Positions 19,804 to 29,100 of a stretch of 64,000 nucleotides of DNA are shown piece after piece (position 1 is the first letter of the stretch; every line of letters starts with the position of its first letter). Below the pieces are notes generated by a model. It was not told where the DNA came from, ran no database searches, and was given only the letters and a program-made list of their open reading frames with translations. The position numbers were made by a program, and so were the translations under genes. The stretch is from the NCBI RefSeq assembly GCF_009695815.1, contig NZ_VUNE01000002.1, positions 298,285 to 362,284 of the forward strand, given 5' to 3'. This stretch comes from Peptostreptococcus porci (lineage in GTDB: Bacteria; Bacillota; Clostridia; Peptostreptococcales; Peptostreptococcaceae).

Positions 19804-20721
19804 CTATTTTTTATTTTTTGCAGCCATCATACAAGCAACAGCTATTGATACAAGCTTTGCAGATTCTCCATCAGATCTTGAGCAAACTACGATTGGAACC
19901 TTTGCTCCAACTACTACTCCACCAAATGTCCATCCACCAAGGTACTTCGCAGTCTTTAACAATACATTGCCTGCCTCTATTGCTGGCACTATAAGTATAT
20001 CTGCCTTTCCTGCTACAGGATCATCAATACCTTTTACCTCAACTGCATGAGCATCAACAGCATTGTCCATCTGCAATGGTCCACTGACAATGCAACCCTT
20101 TATTTCGCCATTTTGATTCATCTTTTGTAATTCAGTGGCATCTACAGTCGCAGGCATCTTTTCATAATATTTTTCCTTGGCACAAATCATTGCAACCTTT
20201 GGTTCTTCATTTCCAAGAGCGTGTGCTACTTCAACTGCATTCTCAATTATACCTTTCTTCTGTTCCAAATCTGGAGCTATTAGCATCGCTCCGTCAGAAG
20301 TCAAGAAATATTTATCCTTATCTTCATTAAATAATATACCTACATAGCTCAAAGTTTTTCCAGTTCTTAGCTCATTTTCTTTTTTAACAACTGCCTTTAA
20401 TATAAGTGAAGTGTCAATTAGCCCTTTCATTATTAGGCTTGCCTTTCCAAGTCTAACCTGATCCACTGCCTTCTGAGCTGAATCAGCAAGGTCCTGTGCG
20501 TCAACTATTTCCATATCTGAAATATTTAAATTTGCGTTTTTAGCTGCATCAAGTATTACTTTTTCTTCTCCTACTAGCTGCACCTTCACAAAACCTAGAT
20601 CTACGGCATTTCTAAGTGCTTCTAGTGTTGCCTCATCATAAGGTGCTGCAACAGCAACTGTCTGGATTTCTCCTCCTGATTTTTCTTTTGCAAGATTTAC
20701 AAAATAATCCTGATTAATCAT
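19804..20721 (-). CDS. ptb: Phosphate butyryltransferase (phosphate acyltransferase)
   Basis: 305 residues of the PTA/PTB family. Converts butyryl-CoA or branched acyl-CoA and phosphate to acyl phosphate, which Buk (60-61 kb) uses to make ATP. Family motifs include IMKGLIDTS and the C-terminal PIVVCSRSDGESAKL. In Stickland organisms this pair finishes oxidation of leucine, isoleucine and valine after the Vor enzyme, so isobutyryl- and isovaleryl-CoA are likely substrates. Own promoter and terminator, 40 kb from buk. Good GAGGAG site. Confidence 0.93.
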   Translation of the reverse strand: MINQDYFVNLAKEKSGGEIQTVAVAAPYDEATLEALRNAVDLGFVKVQLVGEEKVILDAAKNANLNISDMEIVDAQDLADSAQKAVDQVRLGKASLIMKGLIDTSLILKAVVKKENELRTGKTLSYVGILFNEDKDKYFLTSDGAMLIAPDLEQKKGIIENAVEVAHALGNEEPKVAMICAKEKYYEKMPATVDATELQKMNQNGEIKGCIVSGPLQMDNAVDAHAVEVKGIDDPVAGKADILIVPAIEAGNVLLKTAKYLGGWTFGGVVVGAKVPIVVCSRSDGESAKLVSIAVACMMAAKNKK

Positions 20722-20780
20722 AATTTTCTCTCCTCTTATTAAATTATTTATGCTTTATTTTTTTCCTTACACTAATACTA

Positions 20781-20808
20781 ATTTTATCATATTCTCTCAT
20801 TTATGCAA
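20781..20808 (-). promoter_or_regulatory. Promoter of ptb
   Basis: TTGCAT, 16-nt spacer, TAAAAT; about 60 nt before the start codon. Confidence 0.55.
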
Positions 20809-20831
20809 ATGTTTTCTCTATAACAACAAAT

Positions 20832-20860
20832 AAACCCACTTTGAATTTCAAGGTGGGTTT
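20832..20860 (-). terminator. Terminator of ribU
   Basis: Stem AAACCCAC/GTGGGTTT continued by TTGAA/TTCAA. T-rich tails occur on both sides; its place fits the end of ribU. Confidence 0.75.
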
Positions 20861-20948
20861 AGCTTTTTATATATTAAACATTAGTATATAGTGATGTTTT
20901 TTTTATTTGTAACCCAATAATACGCTAGCAATTTATTTTTCGTAAATA

Positions 20949-21569
20949 TTAGTTTGCCGGTCTAATCAAAACCTCCATTTTTTTGTACAGAGGAAGAATT
21001 AATATTGATAACATAATCCCTTTAACCAAATTAAACGGTCCGATAAACCATAGGACGAAATCTAACAAATTATTTACTCTTGGATTTACTGCCTTTCCTA
21101 TCCCAATTATAGCATCGATACCCATCAGCTGACCATAGAAAGGCAATAAGAAAAAGTAATTAACTACAGAACCTACAACAACCATTAGCAAAGTAGCTCC
21201 TACTAGACTCAAGATCAAAGTTTTTATATTCCTTTTTCTATTGTATATCAAAGAAGCGCCGATAACAAAAGAACTACCTACTATGATGTTTGCTATTTCA
21301 CCAACTCCACCAGTTGTTGTCGCCACAATACCATGTAGAAAGTTTTTTATTACTTCAACAGCCACACCTGCCAAAGGTCCCATCGAAAGCCCAGCTATTA
21401 ATGCTGGTATATCCGAAATATCAATCTTTAAAAATTCAGGAAAAAGCCCTGGTATTGGCATCTCAACAAACATCAGTATAAACGATATCGCTGAAAGCAA
21501 TGATACCTTTACCAGCTTATTTGTTGATACTCCACTGTTTTGATTTTTTAGTACACCTGTTTTACTCAT
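20949..21569 (-). CDS. ribU: Riboflavin ECF transporter S component RibU
   Basis: 206 residues with about six membrane helices, the S-component fold. It binds riboflavin outside the cell and works with a shared EcfAAT energising module not present here. ECF motifs include SAISFILMFVEMP and the pattern DISDIPALIAGLSMGPLAGVAVE. An FMN riboswitch and terminator directly upstream fix the substrate as a flavin. GGAGG precedes the ATG. Supply of flavin fits the FMN-binding cluster 3 kb away. Confidence 0.95.
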   Translation of the reverse strand: MSKTGVLKNQNSGVSTNKLVKVSLLSAISFILMFVEMPIPGLFPEFLKIDISDIPALIAGLSMGPLAGVAVEVIKNFLHGIVATTTGGVGEIANIIVGSSFVIGASLIYNRKRNIKTLILSLVGATLLMVVVGSVVNYFFLLPFYGQLMGIDAIIGIGKAVNPRVNNLLDFVLWFIGPFNLVKGIMLSILILPLYKKMEVLIRPAN

Positions 21570-21596
21570 ATTTTTACCTCCATTGGTTCGAGGGAT

Positions 21597-21628
21597 AAAA
21601 AAATCCTGAAGAAACTTCTTCAGGATTT
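21597..21628 (-). terminator. Riboswitch-controlled terminator before ribU
   Basis: 13-bp perfect stem AAATCCTGAAGAA/TTCTTCAGGATTT followed by T7, between the FMN aptamer and the ribU ribosome site. It should form when FMN is bound. Confidence 0.92.
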
Positions 21629-21668
21629 GGATTACAATTCAACACGATAATTAGAATCGCTAAATTTC

Positions 21669-21769
21669 TTCTCTCATCCAGACTTTACTGTCGGCTTTGG
21701 AATTTCACCAAATCAGCTTGCGCTCGCGGGCTATAACCGCCGGTAGGGAATCTCACCCACCCCCGAAGA
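21669..21769 (-). ncRNA. FMN riboswitch (RFN element)
   Basis: The minus strand shows the conserved RFN cores: CGGGGGTGGGTGAGATTCCC, then TACCGGCGGT, and the closing CCGACAGTAAAGTCTGGATG. It regulates ribU by transcription termination. Confidence 0.97.
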
Positions 21770-21863
21770 TTTTTTATTAATTTATATCTTTATTATAGTC
21801 TCGTTTCAAAAAAGTGTCAATAAAAATATCGATATATTTGACAAAAAATAATTTTATTTTCGT

Positions 21864-22679
21864 CTATAAAAATACTTCTATCTCTTTTCTCTCATGGTAC
21901 ATATATTCCAGTTCGTCTTTATGGAATAAATATCCTTCGTCATCAAAAAATTTCGATCCTTTTGGACATTTTTTTACACATGCACAACATTTCATACATT
22001 TTCCCGAAACGACCGAAACATCGTCATACTCTATTGATCCTAATGGACAAGCCTCATAGCAAATCTTGCAGTCATCGCAAAGCTCTAGTGTTGTTTTCGG
22101 TTTTATTTTTACAAAATTTATCTTATTTCCAAATCTATCTCTCGGAGAAAAGTAATCTCTATACGGAATTGCTCCCTTTATAGATCCATTCAGTGGTACG
22201 CTTCCAGACAGTATCTTCTGACAAACCATCATAGCGAACTTATCAATAGACTTGAAATCCTCATTATCCGGTCTTCCTTTACCAAGCTCAATCGAAAACG
22301 AATGTTCTCCTACAAAAGCTCCTGCAGCAGTTATTCTAAAAAAATTCGTCCTCATTATTTCGGATAGTTCAATAAGAGAATCATCGTAGTTCCTATTTCC
22401 AAATAGAACAACTGGAATGCAAAGCGCACCATTGCCTTTAATTGTTTTTAAAAACGGCAAAAGCAGGTTTGGAACCCTGCCAGCATAGGTCGGAACACCA
22501 AATACCACAATATCTTCGCTATCAAAAATCAACTTATTTTTCCTTGATCTTGGATTTGTAATGTCTATCTCCTTATACACTATATCTTTTCCCAAACCCT
22601 CAGAAATTCTATTACCCATTCTACTGACAACTTTTTTAGTTGTACCTGTTGCACTAAAATAAACCGAATATACCTTCAT
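21864..22679 (-). CDS. EFR1-type flavodoxin/ferredoxin fusion
   Basis: 271 residues. The N-terminal half is flavodoxin-like with the FMN phosphate loop SATGTTKKVV (about 9-18) and VPTYAGRVP. The C-terminal part has two [4Fe-4S] motifs, CDDCKICYEACP and CMKCCACVKKCP. Proteins of this layout (EFR1 family) are presumed soluble electron carriers; partners are unknown. GGTGATG ribosome site; the gene begins 12 nt after tex and probably shares its transcript. A role linked to the nearby flavin genes is inference only. Confidence 0.88.
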   Translation of the reverse strand: MKVYSVYFSATGTTKKVVSRMGNRISEGLGKDIVYKEIDITNPRSRKNKLIFDSEDIVVFGVPTYAGRVPNLLLPFLKTIKGNGALCIPVVLFGNRNYDDSLIELSEIMRTNFFRITAAGAFVGEHSFSIELGKGRPDNEDFKSIDKFAMMVCQKILSGSVPLNGSIKGAIPYRDYFSPRDRFGNKINFVKIKPKTTLELCDDCKICYEACPLGSIEYDDVSVVSGKCMKCCACVKKCPKGSKFFDDEGYLFHKDELEYMYHERKEIEVFL

Positions 22680-22691
22680 ATCATCACCAAT

Positions 22692-24857
22692 TTACACGTC
22701 AGCTTTAGGTTGCTTCACATTTTTCATAGATAAACCAACTTTGCCACGTTCCAAATCTATTTTTATTACTCTTACATTGACAATATCTCCAACTGTCAAC
22801 ACATCAGAAACCTTATTTATCCTCTTTTTTGATATTTCCGATATGTGAACCAGTCCATCATTCTTTATTCCGATATCGACAAATGCCCCAAAATCCACCA
22901 CATTTCTCACTGTTCCGGATAATTCCATATCTATCTCCAAATCTTCTAATTTCATTACATCCGTTCTCAGTATAGGCTTTATTCCGCTATCACGAATATC
23001 TCTACCTGGTTTTTTTATTTCCTCTATGATATCTTTCATAGTGGCATTTCCGACATCTGAATCCTCACAAAGCTTTACAAAGCCGTATTTTTTCACTCTG
23101 CTATCTATATCATCAAGCTTTCCATCTCTTACATCATCCATTGTATAGTTCAACAGGTCTATTATCTTTTCACAAGCCTCGTAGCTTTCCGGATGAACAC
23201 CTGTGTTGTCTAATGGATTGCTAGCATTTGGTATTCTAATAAATCCAGCGGACTGCTTAAATGCAGCTGGTCCCAACCTTTTCACTTTTTTCAGTTCGTC
23301 TATTCCACCAAAATCTCCATTTTCATCTCTATATGCCACGATGTTTTTTGCAACACCTGAAGAAATACCAGCAATATGCTCCAATAATGAAAATGATGCA
23401 GTATTAATATCCACACCTATTTTATTTACCGAATCCTCAACTACTCCATCGAGAACCTCTGTCAGTCTTTTTTCGTTGACATCGTGTTGATATTGTCCAA
23501 CTCCAATGCTCTTTGGTTCAATTTTTACCAACTCTGCCATTGGATCCTGTAGTCTTCTCGCTATAGAAATGGCACCTCTTATTGAAACATTAATATCGGG
23601 ATGTTCTTCATTTGCCAGCTTCGATGCTGAGTAAACAGATGCTCCGGCTTCATTCACAATAACATAGCTCACATTTCTATCTATTTCAGAAATCATTTCG
23701 GCAACAAACTTCTCAGACTCCCTTGAGGCTGTTCCATTACCGATAGATATTATATCCACCTTGTGTTTTTCTATCAATTTTTTCAGAATTTTTTTTGATT
23801 CATCAATTTTATTCTGCGGTTCAGTCGGATATACCGTAGTAAAATCTAATAGCTTCCCATTTTTATCTACTATAGCAATCTTACATCCAGTTCTATATGC
23901 CGGATCAAACCCCATCACTACCTTTTCCTTGATAGGTGGTTGTAAAAGCAAACCATTAAGATTTTGACCAAATACCTTTATCGCTCTTTCTTGCGCAATA
24001 TCAGTCAAGTGGTTTCTTACTTCCCTTTCTATTGATGGAAATATCAGTCTCTTGTATGAATCCTGAGCTATTTCCAACAATATATTTTCATTGCCCTCAT
24101 TTTGTTTTCCCGAATATTTTTTTGCTATGTATTCAATCATCTTTTCATCTTCAACGACAATCTTTACAGACAAGATGCCCTCTTTTTCTCCTCGATTAAT
24201 AGCCAAGGTTCTATGCGGTAGTATTGTTTTCACAGCCTCAGTAAAATCGCTATACATCTTATAGACTGTGTCATTCTCATCCTTTGACTTTGATACGACT
24301 AATCCATGGTTTAGTGCATTTTCTCTAATGTATTTTCTAACTTCTGCATCGTCGCTAATCTGTTCTGCAATTATATCCTTTGCACCATCAATCGCAATAT
24401 CTGTACTGTCAACGCCCTTATCTTCATCAATGTAGTTTTCAGCCTCTTTAGACAAATCAACATTTCTCGATAATAAAATCATCATCGCCAACGATTCCAA
24501 ACCTCTTTCTTTGGCAATTGTAGCTCTTGTCCTCTTTTTCTGCTTGTATGGTGCGTAAATATCTTCAACTTCCTGTAACGTTTTTGCATTATTAACTGCT
24601 GTTACAATCTCATCAGTCAGCTTACCTTGTTCGTCTATCAGTCTTTTTATATCATCTTTTCTCTCTACCAAATTCCTCAAATAAGTCAATCTATCATAAA
24701 AATCCCTTAGCTGAACGTCACTCATTTCTCCAGTTTGTTCTTTTCTATATCTAGCAATAAAAGGAATTGTATTTCCTTCATCAATCAATTTAATAGCATT
24801 TTCAATTTGAAATTTCTTTAAATTCAATTCTTTTTCCAAAATTTTATTAATATCCAT
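22692..24857 (-). CDS. tex: Tex family RNA-binding transcription accessory protein
   Basis: 721 residues. Order: N-terminal Tex domain (GNTIPFIARYRKEQTG), YqgF-like RNase fold (MGFDPAYRTGCKIAIVD at about 320), helix-hairpin-helix segments (NTASFSLLEHIAGISSGVAKNIV and KLGPAAFKQ-like), and a C-terminal S1 domain (GTVRNVVDFGAFVDIGI, about 645-715). Binds nucleic acid and influences transcription; precise role unsettled. A TATAAT-like sequence lies upstream. Full length. Confidence 0.95.
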   Translation of the reverse strand: MDINKILEKELNLKKFQIENAIKLIDEGNTIPFIARYRKEQTGEMSDVQLRDFYDRLTYLRNLVERKDDIKRLIDEQGKLTDEIVTAVNNAKTLQEVEDIYAPYKQKKRTRATIAKERGLESLAMMILLSRNVDLSKEAENYIDEDKGVDSTDIAIDGAKDIIAEQISDDAEVRKYIRENALNHGLVVSKSKDENDTVYKMYSDFTEAVKTILPHRTLAINRGEKEGILSVKIVVEDEKMIEYIAKKYSGKQNEGNENILLEIAQDSYKRLIFPSIEREVRNHLTDIAQERAIKVFGQNLNGLLLQPPIKEKVVMGFDPAYRTGCKIAIVDKNGKLLDFTTVYPTEPQNKIDESKKILKKLIEKHKVDIISIGNGTASRESEKFVAEMISEIDRNVSYVIVNEAGASVYSASKLANEEHPDINVSIRGAISIARRLQDPMAELVKIEPKSIGVGQYQHDVNEKRLTEVLDGVVEDSVNKIGVDINTASFSLLEHIAGISSGVAKNIVAYRDENGDFGGIDELKKVKRLGPAAFKQSAGFIRIPNASNPLDNTGVHPESYEACEKIIDLLNYTMDDVRDGKLDDIDSRVKKYGFVKLCEDSDVGNATMKDIIEEIKKPGRDIRDSGIKPILRTDVMKLEDLEIDMELSGTVRNVVDFGAFVDIGIKNDGLVHISEISKKRINKVSDVLTVGDIVNVRVIKIDLERGKVGLSMKNVKQPKADV

Positions 24858-24951
24858 TTTGTACCCTCTTTCTAGTTTTTATTATTGAAACCCATTTATA
24901 ATTATACTATATTTTAAGGGCTATTTTAAAAAATCTATCAAATTCTTCGAT

Positions 24952-25416
24952 TTATTTTGCACTTTCTAATGCATTATTAACGGCATCAATTATTCCGTTT
25001 GAACTATAAGTTGCTCCACTTACAACAGACACATCAGTACTTTGAGAATTTAGTATTTCATCGATTACACTTTCAGCCCTTTGAAAGAACTCCCTATCAT
25101 CATTAGTACTTTCTATTTTTATATTCGAAATATTCCCACCACTAACAACTACGTTCACAGTCACATCTCCTTTAAATCCACTAGCACTTCCTGTATATGT
25201 GCCATCTTTGTACCCAGAACCACTACCACTTTCATTATTTGGAGACTCTGATTGAGAGCTTTCAGTTGTAACATTTGAAGTATTCTGTTCTGAACCCTTG
25301 CTTATAGAGCATCCTGTTACCATTAATAGTATTGCAAGTGAGGATCCAACAATGCTTACAATCGTTTTTTTTTCTACTACTTTTTTATTTTTCTTTTTGT
25401 TAATAGATCTACTCAT
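24952..25416 (-). CDS. Exported FMN-binding lipoprotein
   Basis: 154 residues. A basic N-terminus, hydrophobic segment and lipobox MVTGC (Cys near 36) predict a membrane-anchored lipoprotein. A Ser/Asn-rich linker leads to one FMN_bind domain (about 70-152) with the motif VVSGATYSSNG. In the RnfG/NqrC/FMN_bind family the Thr of SGAT carries FMN in phosphoester linkage added by ApbE. AAGGAG ribosome site. It follows the second seven-helix protein by 4 nt, forming a membrane-protein/lipoprotein pair like that at 28501-29826. No apbE gene is in the window. Confidence 0.85.
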   Translation of the reverse strand: MSRSINKKKNKKVVEKKTIVSIVGSSLAILLMVTGCSISKGSEQNTSNVTTESSQSESPNNESGSGSGYKDGTYTGSASGFKGDVTVNVVVSGGNISNIKIESTNDDREFFQRAESVIDEILNSQSTDVSVVSGATYSSNGIIDAVNNALESAK

Positions 25417-25420
25417 AATT

Positions 25421-26125
25421 CTATACTCCTTGTCTAATTAATTTTTTTGAACTATTTAAAATAAATTTCTTATATGTATACGAAATAAATATTACCATAT
25501 AAAACAGCATACTCAAGTTTCTTGCCAAACTTGAAGGTTTACCAATATATACCATTGCTACCTGAACGAAAACCGCTGCATAAAAAATATATGCGAAGTT
25601 CTGTATATACTTCCATGTTTTTCCAGGTATTCTTCTTTTTACCTTAATAAATGAAGTAATAAATAATGGAATCATTATAATTATTGCTATCAAGCCAGCC
25701 ATAAACATTATTAAGCAAATGATTTTTGTGCTTGTTTTCATATTTAATATAGCCTGGCTGTTAAAAATGTATTCAAATAAATAATGTATATTATGAGGAA
25801 GAGTAAAAATTGTACCAATAATAGACAACTCTCCTCTTAATCTTCTCAATCTTTTTTCAAAATTATTATTCATATTAAAAACACCCATATACATAACCAC
25901 AATAAATATTGCTCCACCTAAAGCTCCAGAATCAATAGATTTTACTATCGTATCCAATATTGGTGTATATTCCACTGAGTACCCATTGAAAATCAGTATT
26001 CTATGCAAAATAACTATAAATGAAAAACATCCAAATATTAGATATAGAGATCCACTATACTCTTTAATCTGTCTTGAAAAAATATAACTTAATATTATTA
26101 CAATCATAGTAGAAGCTATTATCAT
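25421..26125 (-). CDS. Seven-helix membrane protein, copy 2 of FMN locus
   Basis: 234 residues with about seven membrane segments. It is clearly a paralogue of the protein at 29101-29826: shared blocks are ILxFNGxSxEY, ALGGAIFIVVMYMGVF, LPHNIHYLF and the CYIG-like MVYIGKPSSLARNLSMLFY. Conserved His in LHRIL and PHNIH could ligate heme, as in ferric-reductase-like membrane cores; this is inference. AGAGGTG sits before the ATG at 26125; the longer frame uses a TTG without a ribosome site. Adjacent to an FMN-binding lipoprotein, so a role in moving electrons across the membrane is proposed. Confidence 0.75.
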   Translation of the reverse strand: MIIASTMIVIILSYIFSRQIKEYSGSLYLIFGCFSFIVILHRILIFNGYSVEYTPILDTIVKSIDSGALGGAIFIVVMYMGVFNMNNNFEKRLRRLRGELSIIGTIFTLPHNIHYLFEYIFNSQAILNMKTSTKIICLIMFMAGLIAIIIMIPLFITSFIKVKRRIPGKTWKYIQNFAYIFYAAVFVQVAMVYIGKPSSLARNLSMLFYMVIFISYTYKKFILNSSKKLIRQGV

Positions 26126-26320
26126 AAATATCACCTCTTTCTTTTCATGCAAGTATAATTATCGAACCTTAAAATACATTGAAAAAACTTTAAAATAAAA
26201 AAAGATAGTATTAAATATCAAATTGCAATATATGGTACACTTTTTCAAAAAAGTATTTTTGATATATGTCTGTATCTGTATTGCTTTATTTATGGCTATA
26301 ACTTTATTTATAACTATAAT

Positions 26321-26370
26321 AAAAATGGAGGCTGCACATTCATTTTTTTTGAATGTACGCCTCCATTTTT
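26321..26370. terminator. Bidirectional terminator inside FMN locus
   Basis: Stem AAAAATGGAGGC/GCCTCCATTTTT with inner ACATTCA/TGAATGT pairing. It lies 126 nt beyond the four-domain FMN protein and separates it from the second membrane-protein pair. The flanks 26126-26320 and 26371-26495 show no supported gene. Confidence 0.85.
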
Positions 26371-26495
26371 TGGATACTGCCCTTATGGGTCAATCCATTT
26401 TTATCAACATAGTAAATTACCCTAATGATATTTTGTGTTTTAACTATGGATTTATGATGATTGTATTTGTTATTTTTTGTTATCTCAGTAATTTA

Positions 26496-28487
26496 CTAAT
26501 GTTTAATATTTTTTAGTGCATCTTTAATTGCCATATGTATTGCATTGCTTGAAACTGTGGCATAAGATACAACATCGACACCACTTATTTTACTACCGTC
26601 AAACTTACTTAATAGCTTTATTTTCTCATGAACACTTTCACCTACATACTGTTTATATACATCTTTAGATTTGTTAAAAAAATCAGCATTTAACGGTGAT
26701 TCTACTTTGGTTTCGCTGTCATCTATTTTAGTGATTTTACCATCCTTCACTGTAATACTTAGCTTTATCGTATACTTGCTTTCGTTACCCCAAGACATGT
26801 TACTTGGTTGAACAGCCTCTGCTTCACCTTTGTATGTTCCATCATATTTCGTAGTGTCGGTATTTTCTCCTGAATTAGGCTCTCTATCATCTGTTTTTCC
26901 GAAGTTCGGATCCAGCAGTTTTATTTTTTCCTTGTATTCTTCTAGCATCTTTTCAAACTTTTTGTTTTCAGATTTTAGGTTTCCATTTTCCAAGGTTAAC
27001 GCATCAATCTTTTCTATTAATTCGGAATTATCTCCAGAAGAGCCTGCCTTTTTCAAGGCATTCTTTACTGCAGTCTTTATTCCATTTGAGCTAAATGTAG
27101 CACCTGTTACAGAATCCACCTTAACGCTCTGATTTGAAACTATTCTTGATAATACAGCCTTCGCATCTGTTATATATGGCTCATCATCACTGTGATTTGT
27201 CACATCTATACTCTCAATTCTACCATTTGATACCTTCACGGATACACTTATATCTCCCTTGAAGCCTCTTCCAGAACCTTCATATGTTCCATCATTTAAC
27301 TTGTTGGAAATATCACCGGAATTACTTAGAGCATCGTTCAATTGCTTTCTCAAAGATTCCTTCTCACTTTGAAGCTCAGATACCTGTCTTTTTAGCCTAT
27401 TATTTTCTTCACTGTTGTCTTCGCCTCCAGAGCTTGCTCCAGCACTTCTCAAGGCACTAGAAACCGCTGATTTTATTGCACCACTTGTAAGAGTTGCTCC
27501 ACTGACAGAATCTACCTTCGTACTTTGAGCCGAAAGAATACTCGATATAACTCCTGCTCCTTTTTCATAATATCCCGGAGTTTCAGTATGAGATTCAACT
27601 GATATATCGCTTATCTTTCCTCCACTTACAACTACCTTAACCTTTACTGGTCCAGCATAGCCGTTTGATTCTCCATGATATGTACCATCTTTTAGCTTTC
27701 CAGGAATTCCATTGGAATTACTAAGTGCATCATTTAGCTGCTTCTTCAATGACTCTTTATCTTTTTGAAGATCAGAAACCTGTTTCTTTAGATTTTCACT
27801 ATCCGAGCTATTATTTGAAGATCCACTTGTTCCACCAGAGCTTGCACCTGCATTTCTCAGTGCACTAGAAACCGCAGATTTTATTGCATTGCTTGTAAAA
27901 GTTGCACCACTCACAGAGTCCACATTCGTATTCTGAGCTGAAAGAATACTTGATATAACTCCTGCTCCTTTTTCATAATATCCTGGAGTTTCAGTGTGAG
28001 ATTCAACTGATATATCGCTTATTTTTCCTCCACTTACAACTACTTTAACCTTTACTGGTCCAGCATAACCATTTGCCTCACCATAATATGTACCATCTTT
28101 AAGCTTGTTAGGTATAGATGTATTCACCGGTGAACTTGCAGAACCCGAATTTGAATTTCTTACTGAAGGACGGCTAGTTCTACTTGATGACGGAGTTTTC
28201 GTTGTCTTACTAGAGTTGCTATTTTTAGAACTAGAGCTACTATTTCCGCCTTTACTATCACTACTATCCTTTTTATCGCCACTATCATTTGAACCACTTG
28301 TATCGCTGGAGTTTTCCCCATCACTATTGTTTTTTGAAAGTTCCTCTTCAAATTGGCTCTTTAACTTATTCAAATTTTCATCATCGATTGATTTGCCATA
28401 GATCATTCCTGTACTATAACCTGTAATTCCTACAAAAATCGACAAAATAATCCCTGAGCAAATCAGTTTATCAATCTTAGCCTTCAT
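26496..28487 (-). CDS. Exported protein with four FMN_bind domains
   Basis: 663 residues. An N-terminal membrane anchor (about 8-30) and a long Ser/Asn/Lys linker (50-125) lead to FMN_bind domains at 128-213, 264-349, 396-481 and 548-660. The flavinylation motifs read SGAT (193-196), SGAT (329-332) and TGAT (461-464), but the fourth reads SYAT (641-644) and may not carry FMN. Short coiled coils (about 230-258, 362-390, 487-525) link the domains. A chain of covalently bound flavins outside the membrane is proposed to conduct electrons between the membrane proteins and an external acceptor. GGAGG ribosome site; starts 13 nt after the gene at 28501. Confidence 0.85.
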   Translation of the reverse strand: MKAKIDKLICSGIILSIFVGITGYSTGMIYGKSIDDENLNKLKSQFEEELSKNNSDGENSSDTSGSNDSGDKKDSSDSKGGNSSSSSKNSNSSKTTKTPSSSRTSRPSVRNSNSGSASSPVNTSIPNKLKDGTYYGEANGYAGPVKVKVVVSGGKISDISVESHTETPGYYEKGAGVISSILSAQNTNVDSVSGATFTSNAIKSAVSSALRNAGASSGGTSGSSNNSSDSENLKKQVSDLQKDKESLKKQLNDALSNSNGIPGKLKDGTYHGESNGYAGPVKVKVVVSGGKISDISVESHTETPGYYEKGAGVISSILSAQSTKVDSVSGATLTSGAIKSAVSSALRSAGASSGGEDNSEENNRLKRQVSELQSEKESLRKQLNDALSNSGDISNKLNDGTYEGSGRGFKGDISVSVKVSNGRIESIDVTNHSDDEPYITDAKAVLSRIVSNQSVKVDSVTGATFSSNGIKTAVKNALKKAGSSGDNSELIEKIDALTLENGNLKSENKKFEKMLEEYKEKIKLLDPNFGKTDDREPNSGENTDTTKYDGTYKGEAEAVQPSNMSWGNESKYTIKLSITVKDGKITKIDDSETKVESPLNADFFNKSKDVYKQYVGESVHEKIKLLSKFDGSKISGVDVVSYATVSSNAIHMAIKDALKNIKH
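27441..28106 (-). repeat. Duplicated FMN_bind coding units
   Basis: Segments 27849-28106 and 27441-27698 encode almost identical domains (for example SVESHTETPGYYEKGAGVIS in both) and the linker Glu/Lys coiled coil is also repeated. This indicates recent tandem duplication. Confidence 0.85.
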
Positions 28488-28500
28488 TTTTCTACCTCCA

Positions 28501-29067
28501 CTATTTCAAGGCATTAGCAACAGCATTTATAATTCCATTTGAACTATAAGTAGCACCACTCACGACATTTACGTCTGTCGATTGTGTATTGATAATTTCA
28601 TCAATCAAAGCCTTTGCTTTACTGAAATACTCTTCGTCATCTGAATTTTCAACAATATCTATAGTTGTTATTTTTCCACCTGAAACAACTACATTAACCT
28701 TTACGTCACCCTTAAATCCTTGTGCACTACCAGAAAATGACCCATCCTTAAACTTTGATCCAGAACTTGCCCCATCTCCATTTTGATTTGATGATGAGCC
28801 ATTATCACTCTTAGACTGATCTTTAGATGCTGTGTCACCTTCAGAGCCACTACTATTTGACTTAGATGAATCTGAATTTTTGCTTGCATCAGATCGAGAA
28901 TCATTGAGTTTTCTAGATATTTCGTTAGTGTTAGATTTTTCGGCACTTGATGAAATAGGTGTCGGATTTGCCTTAACCTTCGAACCCGCAACTATTACTA
29001 GAACTACCAGTAAGCAAGCTCCTCCAGTAATAATTTCCTTTTTTTTCTTAATAAAAATTTCCCTCAT
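28501..29067 (-). CDS. Membrane-anchored FMN-binding protein
   Basis: 188 residues. A basic start and one hydrophobic helix (about 12-32) form a signal anchor; no proper lipobox is seen. A Ser/Asp/Asn-rich linker leads to one FMN_bind domain at about 105-187 with VVSGATYSSNG, the expected FMN attachment site. Very similar to the lipoprotein at 24952. The ATG at 29067 follows GGAG; an upstream TTG in frame is not used. It is the second gene of the FMN operon, 33 nt after the seven-helix protein. Confidence 0.85.
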   Translation of the reverse strand: MREIFIKKKKEIITGGACLLVVLVIVAGSKVKANPTPISSSAEKSNTNEISRKLNDSRSDASKNSDSSKSNSSGSEGDTASKDQSKSDNGSSSNQNGDGASSGSKFKDGSFSGSAQGFKGDVKVNVVVSGGKITTIDIVENSDDEEYFSKAKALIDEIINTQSTDVNVVSGATYSSNGIINAVANALK

Positions 29068-29100
29068 AAAATTCTCCAATTCTATCTGACCTAATATGCC

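Noticed and set aside
26223..26516. Plus-strand 97-codon hydrophobic frame
   Set aside because: It runs straight through a perfect bidirectional terminator hairpin and into the end of the FMN gene; AT-rich antisense reading explains the hydrophobicity.
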